DNA from: Helicobacteraceae bacterium
GTDB taxonomy: Bacteria; Campylobacterota; Campylobacteria; Campylobacterales; Sulfurimonadaceae
DNA length: 12,116 nt
Assembly (NCBI GenBank): GCA_030642185.1
Contig: DAOWOG010000011.1
Location: 1-12,116, forward strand
Direction of reading: 5' to 3'
In this document: positions 7,223-12,116 of the stretch, piece after piece
Position numbering within the stretch: position 1 is the stretch's first letter
Layout of the letters: every line of letters begins with the position of its first letter
Program-made: the position numbers and the translations under genes
Notes under the pieces: model-generated
Seen by the model: the letters and a program-made list of their open reading frames with translations, nothing else
The model's database searches: none
Told to the model about the DNA's origin: nothing

Positions 7223-7251
7223 AGCGAAAAATAGTAAGGGCACCTTTACGC

Positions 7252-7257
7252 TATAAT
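7252..7257 (+). promoter_or_regulatory. Candidate -10 for the helicase-like gene
   Basis: A consensus TATAAT in CGCTATAATGG lies 24 bp before the ATG at 7282 and predicts a start near 7264. The ribosome site AAGGA follows at 7271-7275. No good -35 is visible. Confidence 0.5.
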
Positions 7258-7281
7258 GGCGATATTATTCAAGGATTCTTT

Positions 7282-8082
7282 ATGTCATCAACTACCGTAT
7301 CCGTTAAACGCAACAAACATCGTGTTCACCCCTGCAAACATGAACAAAAACATGAACTTCTGAACTTTCTGATCAGCAGTAATACGGAAAAAAGCATCCT
7401 TGTCGTAACGGCAAATGATCCGGAAGATATTCAAAAGATGATAAGCGATGAAGATACTATCGTTATCAGCGATACGGCTCTCGGTGATTCTCCCGAACTT
7501 CAATGTGATCTCCTTATCAGCTACGATCTTCCGGAAACTGCCATCGCCTACATGGTACGTCTCTCCCGTGCGAAAACAGATGCACTGATCCTGCTTGACC
7601 CAAAAGAGCATAAAAGTCTTTATGCGATCGAAAGGCTTCTCGGACGGACAATTATGCAAGAGATGATCAGCGGACTTGAGTCTGATACAGTGGAGACACA
7701 AAAGCAGGAAAAGAAAACAGATAAATGGGCAAAAAAAGAGAGAGAACCTTCACGATATATAGGTAAAGATGAAAATGGCAAGCCGATCTTTTCAGGAAAA
7801 ACCCGTGAGCGAAACCATCGCTATGACGGAAAACCAAAAGAAGATACTGCCAAAGCTTCCAGAAAGCGCAATGAAAGAAACGATAATCAGGAAAAAAAAC
7901 CGTTTAAGAATTCAAAATCCTACAGCGATAAAATGCAGGGAAAACCTTATGATAATGGCTCTAAAAACAAAAGCAGATCAAAAGGCAAATCATCACAGAA
8001 CACTGTCCAGGAATCTGCTCCCAAACGGCCTCCCAGAAAGATAAAAGTGAAATCGCTTAACCCTTCAAAAGAGAGTGAATAA
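7282..8082 (+). CDS. Degenerate DEAD-box helicase C-terminal domain with basic tail
   Basis: The 266-residue protein has only a helicase-C (RecA2)-like fold pattern at residues 13-127: KSILVVTAN for the LVF strand, then CDLLISYDLPETAIAYMVRL and IERLLGRTI, which follow the order of DEAD-box RecA2 domains (cf. the VINYDLP...YIHRIGRTGR pattern of RhlE/CsdA). Motif VI is decayed to VRLSRAK, and there is no N-terminal DEAD domain or Walker motifs, so ATPase or unwinding activity is not expected. Residues about 137-266 form a low-complexity tail dense in Lys, Arg, Asn, Ser, Gly and Glu, probably disordered and RNA-binding like the tails of real RhlE proteins. It starts with AAGGA six bases before the ATG and is divergent from tgt. 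A role in RNA handling or ribosome assembly is an inference. Confidence 0.65.
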   Translation: MSSTTVSVKRNKHRVHPCKHEQKHELLNFLISSNTEKSILVVTANDPEDIQKMISDEDTIVISDTALGDSPELQCDLLISYDLPETAIAYMVRLSRAKTDALILLDPKEHKSLYAIERLLGRTIMQEMISGLESDTVETQKQEKKTDKWAKKEREPSRYIGKDENGKPIFSGKTRERNHRYDGKPKEDTAKASRKRNERNDNQEKKPFKNSKSYSDKMQGKPYDNGSKNKSRSKGKSSQNTVQESAPKRPPRKIKVKSLNPSKESE

Positions 8083-8146
8083 AGTTTAGAGGTGCCTTTT
8101 ATTAAAACTCTTGACTCTTGTCATCTTCGTCTAACCAAGCATTTTG

Positions 8147-8152
8147 TATAAT
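8147..8152 (+). promoter_or_regulatory. Candidate -10 for the first desaturase
   Basis: TATAAT in TTTTGTATAATACC predicts a start near 8159 and a leader of about 43 nt. It overlaps the left arm of an inverted repeat, TTTGTAT (8143-8149) with ATACAAA (8165-8171), spaced 15 bp, which could be a regulator site or leader hairpin. No clear terminator for the preceding gene is seen in 8083-8146. Confidence 0.45.
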
Positions 8153-8201
8153 ACCTTCATAATAATACAAATTGATGATGTATATAAGAAAAAGGAATAA
8201 T

Positions 8202-9371
8202 ATGGCAGAGGCATATGCAAGATATCAGGACATTGATCAGAACCAACTGCAAAAAGATATTGACGCGATCAAAGAGACCATAGGCACTACGACCGAGGAA
8301 GACTTTCAACATCTGTTGAAACTTGAACGATGGGGACGGGATTCAACCATCTTTGGCTATTTTTTGATTCTTCTTGTGAGCATGTTAGAAATGACGAATG
8401 CCGGATTAAACGGTTTTGTATTTTGGACGATCGCTCTTGTTGCTGCCATTTTTATAGGTGTAGGCAATGTTTCAAGATGGGCAAATGTTGCTCACCCCAT
8501 CCTTCATGGCGCATACGATAAAGTCCCTAATATCCCTTATAAATATACAAAAGCCGGTTTTGCGCATGGACATAGAAGATTTCTTGACTGGCTGGACTGG
8601 ATCACACCTGAAGCGTGGATGTTTGAACATAACATCATGCACCATTATCACCTGGGTGAGCAGGACGATCCGGACAATGTGGAAGCGAATGTGGAGGGTT
8701 TGACCAGCTCAAATCTTCCTATGTGGCTAAAGTACGTTTTTGTATACGTTCTGGCAGCCACCTGGAAGTTTAGTTACTATGCGCCTAATACACTAAGAAT
8801 ACTTGAGAACAAAAAAAGAAGAAAAGAGAAATTGAGAGAATCTAAAAGTTATGAATATTCGCCGTTTACAAAAAATGGATTAGAGTTATGGAAAAACTAC
8901 TTTCTGCCTTATGGTATCGTTAAGTTTTTATTGATTCCGCTTCTGTTCCTGCCGCTGGGAAGTGAAGCGATGTTTAATGCCTTTATTATCACAGTTATGG
9001 CTGAAATTATTGCCAACATTCACTCATTTACGGTGATCGTGCCAAACCACTCCGCCGGCGATATCTACCAGTTTGAATCTCCGCACAAGAGTCAGGGTGA
9101 GTTTTATCTGCGTCAGATCATGGGCAGTGTCAACTACAATACAGGCTCGGACCTGATCGATTTTGCTCATGGTTTTTTGAACTATCAGATAGAGCATCAT
9201 CTTTTTCCAAGTATGCCGCACAGTTATTATCAAAAAATGCAACCCATTGTAAAAGAACTTTGCAAGAAACATAATCTTGAATACAGACAAGAGAGTGTGT
9301 TTAAAAGAGTCAGAATGACTGCTGATCTCATCGTCGGAAAGAGCAAGCTTCTTAGAGTTGATAGCATCTAA
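8202..9371 (+). CDS. Membrane fatty acid desaturase
   Basis: Integral-membrane di-iron desaturase introducing a cis double bond into an acyl chain. The three histidine boxes are intact: HPILH (98-102), HNIMHH (143-148, in FEHNIMHHYHLGEQDDPDN) and QIEHH (329-333). Hydrophobic spans lie at about 49-65, 72-88, 176-188 and 237-275. The ATG at 8202 is chosen because AAAAAGGA lies just upstream. The reading frame extends in-frame to a TTG at 8172 with two ATGs right after it, but those additional ten residues lack a ribosome site and are mostly Met and basic residues. At 389 residues it is longer than the second desaturase here. A QIEHH third box is seen in acyl-lipid and front-end desaturases, but no cytochrome b5 domain is present. 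Chain position specificity cannot be read from sequence. Confidence 0.88.
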   Translation: MAEAYARYQDIDQNQLQKDIDAIKETIGTTTEEDFQHLLKLERWGRDSTIFGYFLILLVSMLEMTNAGLNGFVFWTIALVAAIFIGVGNVSRWANVAHPILHGAYDKVPNIPYKYTKAGFAHGHRRFLDWLDWITPEAWMFEHNIMHHYHLGEQDDPDNVEANVEGLTSSNLPMWLKYVFVYVLAATWKFSYYAPNTLRILENKKRRKEKLRESKSYEYSPFTKNGLELWKNYFLPYGIVKFLLIPLLFLPLGSEAMFNAFIITVMAEIIANIHSFTVIVPNHSAGDIYQFESPHKSQGEFYLRQIMGSVNYNTGSDLIDFAHGFLNYQIEHHLFPSMPHSYYQKMQPIVKELCKKHNLEYRQESVFKRVRMTADLIVGKSKLLRVDSI

Positions 9372-9390
9372 CCTACACATTTAATTCTCG

Positions 9391-9417
9391 TTCCATTCTC
9401 TCCCGAGATGGAATTTT
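9391..9417 (+). terminator. Intrinsic terminator of the first desaturase
   Basis: TTCCAT-T-CTC (9391-9400) pairs with GAG-ATGGAA (9405-9413) over a TCCC loop, with one bulged T, followed by TTTT. It lies 20 bp after the stop codon. It also contains an ATG (9408) in frame with the antitoxin gene, which is therefore not the antitoxin start. Confidence 0.75.
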
Positions 9418-9494
9418 CAAAACTATATTGCCCATGGAGGTGTAGTGTTAGTCGTGACTATCCGTTTGAAATTTCATGTAGTTGTAATATTCGA

Positions 9495-9500
9495 TATAAT
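9495..9500 (+). promoter_or_regulatory. Candidate -10 of the toxin-antitoxin operon
   Basis: TATAAT sits 21 bp before the antitoxin ATG, giving a start near 9507 and a very short leader that carries the AGGAGG ribosome site. No good -35 is present. Confidence 0.5.
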
Positions 9501-9521
9501 GTGAAATATCAGGAGGTAGCT

Positions 9522-9767
9522 ATGCATACCCTAACTATTAAAGTACAAGATGACTTTATGCAAGATTTTCTAAATTTTGTCAATAAAAAAAAAGATAGTA
9601 TTTATAAAGAAAAAGATGAAAATCTTGCATATGATCCTTACTTTTATGAGAGACAAGATGAGCTGCATCAGCTTAGAACTAACATTAAAAATGGAACAGT
9701 TGAAATGGTTTCTCATGATGATATATGGAAAAATATAAACGACCATCTTAAAACTCTCGATAGTTAA
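9522..9767 (+). CDS. Antitoxin of a type II toxin-antitoxin pair
   Basis: An 81-residue protein starting MHTLTIKVQDDFMQDFLNF, preceded by an excellent AGGAGG five bases upstream. The frame is open back to an ATG at 9408, but that lies in the terminator of the previous gene, so 9522 is the start. The N-terminal strand-helix pattern suits a DNA-binding ribbon-helix-helix or similar antitoxin fold; the acidic, Asn-rich C-terminus would wrap the toxin. I cannot assign a named antitoxin family. Identification comes mainly from size, order and the toxin starting 2 bp after its stop. Base composition is clearly more AT-rich than the flanking desaturases, in keeping with a mobile accessory cassette. 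Confidence 0.75.
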   Translation: MHTLTIKVQDDFMQDFLNFVNKKKDSIYKEKDENLAYDPYFYERQDELHQLRTNIKNGTVEMVSHDDIWKNINDHLKTLDS

Positions 9768-9769
9768 GT

Positions 9770-10048
9770 ATGGATATTATTTACAATCCAGAGTTTGAGA
9801 AGCAGACGATACAGATAGTTGACTATATCGCAAAAGATAAACCAAGTGCAAGTATAAAATTTGCACATGAGCTTGAAAAGCTTATCTTACTATTGCCACA
9901 AAATCCATTCCAGTATAGACAATCTCATTACTTTAAAGATAAGAATATTAGAGATATGACACACAAAGGATACACCGTCATTTATGAAGTAAACTTTGAT
10001 AAAAATACGATTGAGATTTTACAAATATTCAATCGTAATAAACCCTAG
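9770..10048 (+). CDS. RelE/ParE-superfamily toxin
   Basis: The 92-residue protein has the compact RelE/ParE pattern: an N-terminal strand with YNPEFEKQ, two helices (IQIVDYIAKDKPSASIKFAHELEKLI), LPQNPFQYR, then the strands NIRDMTHKGYTVIYEV and IEILQIFNR. R61 in the NIRD strand and the YTVIYEV strand are family landmarks. Such toxins cut ribosome-bound mRNA (RelE type) or poison gyrase (ParE type); the sequence alone does not decide between them, though the YIA and R-x(n)-R-x-Y-x-Y layout looks more ParE-like. Only two bases separate it from the antitoxin stop and there is no strong ribosome site of its own, so translation is probably coupled. It lies between two convergent desaturase genes. 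Confidence 0.85.
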   Translation: MDIIYNPEFEKQTIQIVDYIAKDKPSASIKFAHELEKLILLLPQNPFQYRQSHYFKDKNIRDMTHKGYTVIYEVNFDKNTIEILQIFNRNKP

Positions 10049-10055
10049 AATGACA

Positions 10056-10076
10056 AAGCGAAGAACTCTTTCGCTT
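10056..10076. terminator. Hairpin after the toxin gene, possibly bidirectional
   Basis: AAGCGAA (10056-10062) and TTCGCTT (10070-10076) form a perfect 7-bp stem with a 7-nt loop. It sits between the convergent toxin and second desaturase genes. Neither side has a strong U-tract (minus strand continues TGTCATT), so efficiency is uncertain. Confidence 0.45.
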
Positions 10077-10089
10077 AATAGCATTAGAA

Positions 10090-10107
10090 GAGCGTATTAA
10101 TACGCTC
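10090..10107. repeat. 18-bp perfect palindrome spanning the desaturase stop codon
   Basis: GAGCGTATTAATACGCTC is identical to its reverse complement. It includes the last codons and the TAA stop (10097-10099) of the minus-strand desaturase. In RNA it gives a 7- or 8-bp stem at the end of the message; with the neighbouring hairpin it may form the terminator region of both convergent units. Confidence 0.55.
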
Positions 10108-11059
10108 CCAAGGCCTTATTGATTTGAACATAGGCCTCAATAGGGGTAGTCTCAAAATAGGGAATATTATGTTTTTTGGCAAAGTCGCGGGTCATCTTTT
10201 GAATCTTTAACAGATTGTAACGCGGTGCTTTTGGAAAGAGGTGGTGCTCGATCTGGGTGTTGAGTCCGCCATAAAACCAGTGAACCAATATACCGCCTTT
10301 AAGTGAACGCGACGTACGCATCTGCAGCTCCATCCAGCTCATTTTTTCTACCTCTTCAACCGTAAAAACTTCACAGCCCAAATGGTTCGTAATAAAGCCG
10401 AAAGCCAGCCATACGGATAGAACAAGGTTCAATGTTACAAAAGTGATAAGGGCATCGGTCAAAGGCAGCATATAAAAGATTGGTCCCCAAATGATCGGCC
10501 AGTGCAGCAGCATCAAAAAGAACTCACCATAGTTTTTACGTTTAAGCGCAAAGTTATAGGACTGTGCGATGAATGCCGGGTACATAAAGAACATGGCTCC
10601 CCAGAATATGATGTATTTGAACTTTTTCAGAAAAGGCGAATTGCCGCGGTTATGCGGGGTAAATGCTCCGTCGAGCGCCATAATATCCTCATCTTTATCG
10701 ATCGTATTGCAAAAATGGTGATGATTGATATTGTGCTTGAAATCCCACCACGAAGAAGAGTTGCTGAGAACGATGGCTGAAAAAGGGTAACTGAGTTTCG
10801 TCGAAAGTGATTTGCTTTGGAAATATTGTGTATGCAGTATGTCATGTGAAATAAATACGGCACGGGTAAAGAGCAATGTCATAAACAGACCAAGCAGAAC
10901 AGGATTCCATAACGTCAAAGTGCTATAGACGACGATAAATGAAATTACAAGTGCGACCATCTCGATCGAACCGCGAATAGGGACACGCTCTAAAAGTCCG
11001 GCATCACGGACCTGGATTTTTAACTCATCAAAAATATCAGGATAAATAGCTGCAGACAT
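10097..11059 (-). CDS. Membrane fatty acid desaturase (second, distinct)
   Basis: A 320-residue membrane desaturase with all three histidine boxes: HDILH (72-76), HNINHH (109-114, in DFKHNINHHHFCNTIDKDED) and QIEHH (269-273, in NTQIEHHLFPKAPR). Hydrophobic spans fall at about 33-50, 54-71, 148-165, 180-199 and 203-224. It shares the HNIxHH box context and the QIEHHLFP box with the other desaturase here, but the rest is too different for a recent duplication. It is shorter because the N-terminal and middle loops are reduced. The ATG at 11059 has only an AGAGAG-type ribosome site. The substrate is not determined; an acyl-lipid or acyl-CoA substrate is expected from the family. Upstream lie two overlapping TATAAT hexamers and a perfect inverted repeat, so it is probably regulated separately. 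Confidence 0.9.
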   Translation of the reverse strand: MSAAIYPDIFDELKIQVRDAGLLERVPIRGSIEMVALVISFIVVYSTLTLWNPVLLGLFMTLLFTRAVFISHDILHTQYFQSKSLSTKLSYPFSAIVLSNSSSWWDFKHNINHHHFCNTIDKDEDIMALDGAFTPHNRGNSPFLKKFKYIIFWGAMFFMYPAFIAQSYNFALKRKNYGEFFLMLLHWPIIWGPIFYMLPLTDALITFVTLNLVLSVWLAFGFITNHLGCEVFTVEEVEKMSWMELQMRTSRSLKGGILVHWFYGGLNTQIEHHLFPKAPRYNLLKIQKMTRDFAKKHNIPYFETTPIEAYVQINKALGAY

Positions 11060-11096
11060 ATCTTCTCTCTTTATTAAGAATTAAATTTTAATTTAT

Positions 11097-11133
11097 ATTA
11101 TAACTATTATACTTTAAGATTATCTATAATCTT
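11097..11133 (-). promoter_or_regulatory. Desaturase promoter region with operator-like inverted repeat
   Basis: On the minus strand two TATAAT hexamers occur (11097-11102 and 11106-11111). Just upstream, AAGATTAT-CT-ATAATCTT (11116-11133) is a perfect inverted repeat with 8-bp arms and a 2-bp spacer. It covers the spacer and -35 zone of the desaturase promoter. Its right half also contains a plus-strand TATAAT (11125-11130) pointing at the TrkA-C gene. Confidence 0.45.
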
Positions 11134-11170
11134 GATTTTAGCAGTGAACATACGAACATTTAGCGAAAAA

Positions 11171-11179
11171 TGGTACAAT
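11171..11179 (+). promoter_or_regulatory. Extended -10 for the TrkA-C protein gene
   Basis: TGGTACAAT fits TGn-TACAAT and lies about 50 bp before the ATG at 11228, predicting a start near 11186. Confidence 0.45.
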
Positions 11180-11227
11180 CACGTACTTTAGAACTGTAAT
11201 ATAAGCAGTTTGTTTAACGTAGGCAGA

Positions 11228-12116
11228 ATGAAAAAAATATTGATTATCAGCGACGGTATAGTCGGAGAACATTTTATTGAACGTGCGATAGATACCTATT
11301 CAAGCGAAAATATCTACTATGTAATTCAAAGCAGGGAGACAGAATTTCCTGATGCGAACCCGTCACGTTTTAAATTTTTTGAGTTTGATCCGACCAGTTA
11401 CTATAAACTTTCAAATGTTCTCAAAATGGAGTTTGTCCAGGTTTTTATCGTGATGAAGAACCTCGTAGATGTCCAACATACGTTATCAAATATCCGTACC
11501 GATAAAAAACATGTGCGTGTGATTATTCTGGATTTATGGGGAATTGAGAATGATGATCCCAATGTGCTGCTGATCAGCACCAATGAACTGCTCTCGGCGC
11601 GTCTGATCGACTACCTTCCCAATGTCCCTGTTATTGCCCAGAACGTCGGTAAAGGCGAAGGTGAAATCATGGAGGTGCTTGTTCCTTTCGGAAGTACCTA
11701 TGTTTATCGGCATGTGGGTGTTATTGAACAAAATAACTGGCGTATAGTAGGTATATACCGTGATGCCAATTTGATCCTGCCGACACGTCAGACGATGATA
11801 CAGCCTAATGATCTTTTGCTTCTGCTGGGAAATCCTGCTGTTTTGTCATCTGTCTATCGTGCGATAAAAAGTGAGCTTGGACAGTTCCCTGCACCGTTTG
11901 GAATCAATCATTACCTTATTATTGATATGAATATTGATACACCAAAACAGATTACAAAACTTCTGCGAAAGGCATTTTTTATTCATAAACGTCTGAAACA
12001 TACACTGATTATCAAAGTGTTAAATCCCGGAAACCTGGATACGTTAAGAACATTGAAGGCATTGCATCGGGATAATATTATCATCGATATCGATTATTAT
12101 GACGGTGAAAGAGAAC
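11228..12116 (+). CDS. TrkA-C (RCK) domain protein, 3'-truncated by the window
   Basis: The frame starts at ATG 11228 after a TAGG ribosome site and is still open at the window end (296 codons). The N-terminus, KKILIISDGIVGEHFIERAI, looks like a Rossmann-type strand-loop-helix, but the usual GxGxxG is reduced to DGIVGE, so nucleotide binding is doubtful. Residues about 142-203 fit a TrkA-C/RCK-C regulatory domain: GEIMEVLVPFGSTYVYRHVG, then RDANLILPTRQTMIQPNDLLLLLGNP. RCK domains gate K+ channels and transporters by ligand binding. No membrane segment is present, so it would be a soluble regulatory subunit or an independent sensor. I believe it matches an uncharacterised TrkA-like family conserved in Campylobacterota (COG3400), from memory. 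It is divergent from the second desaturase. Confidence 0.75.
   Translation, partial: MKKILIISDGIVGEHFIERAIDTYSSENIYYVIQSRETEFPDANPSRFKFFEFDPTSYYKLSNVLKMEFVQVFIVMKNLVDVQHTLSNIRTDKKHVRVIILDLWGIENDDPNVLLISTNELLSARLIDYLPNVPVIAQNVGKGEGEIMEVLVPFGSTYVYRHVGVIEQNNWRIVGIYRDANLILPTRQTMIQPNDLLLLLGNPAVLSSVYRAIKSELGQFPAPFGINHYLIIDMNIDTPKQITKLLRKAFFIHKRLKHTLIIKVLNPGNLDTLRTLKALHRDNIIIDIDYYDGERE

Noticed and set aside
8172..8201. Upstream extension of the first desaturase to a TTG at 8172.
   Set aside because: No ribosome site there; AAAAAGGA lies directly before the ATG at 8202, and the added residues are unlike the family.
9408..9521. Longer antitoxin starting at 9408.
   Set aside because: That ATG is inside the terminator stem of the previous gene; AGGAGG precedes the ATG at 9522.

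Overview
The window most resembles a chromosomal segment of a Campylobacterota bacterium of the Sulfurimonas/Sulfurovum kind. This is inferred from gene content: an overlapping pdxJ-pdxA pair, a TrkA-C protein of a type I associate with this phylum, tgt beside a degenerate helicase-like gene, moderately AT-rich coding DNA and very AT-rich intergenic DNA. No rRNA, tRNA, insertion sequence or CRISPR array is visible.

Layout. (1) 1-1478 (+): C-terminal two thirds of a fatty-acid cis/trans isomerase (cti), cut by the window start. (2) 1511-2905 (-): a complete periplasmic HtrA/DegQ protease, convergent with cti. (3) 3000-3176 (-): an unrecognised 58-residue ORF. Its upstream region carries two 8-bp direct repeats exactly 11 bp apart. 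(4) 3289-5012 (-): pdxJ then pdxA, overlapping by ATGA, two steps of DXP-dependent vitamin B6 synthesis. (5) 5171-5732 (+): a scar in which the front of an SGNH hydrolase gene is joined, one frame off, to the tail of a PP2C phosphatase gene, followed by a 50-residue ORF. (6) 5733-6059: a dense stretch with an extended -10 promoter, a predicted short RNA ending in a strong terminator, a G-quadruplex motif, a hairpin hiding a Shine-Dalgarno site, and a 21-residue very hydrophobic ORF that looks like a type I (Ibs-like) toxin. The tgt terminator abuts it from the other side. (7) 6060-7178 (-): tgt. (8) 7282-8082 (+): an orphan, degenerate helicase C-terminal domain with a long charged tail. (9) 8202-9371 (+) and 10097-11059 (-): two different membrane fatty-acid desaturases, convergent, with an AT-rich RelE/ParE-type toxin-antitoxin pair between them. 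(10) 11228-12116 (+): a TrkA-C (RCK) protein cut by the window end.

How it fits together. Cti, HtrA and the two desaturases are all envelope functions: desaturases create cis double bonds, Cti converts cis to trans in existing lipids, and HtrA handles misfolded envelope proteins. Their nearness suggests a region concerned with membrane adaptation, though they are not in one operon. PdxJ/PdxA and Tgt are ordinary housekeeping genes. The accessory material lies at 5171-5970 and 9522-10048. The best candidate for something undescribed is 5747-5970: promoter, terminator-ended leader or sRNA, G-quadruplex, sequestered ribosome site and tiny membrane peptide.
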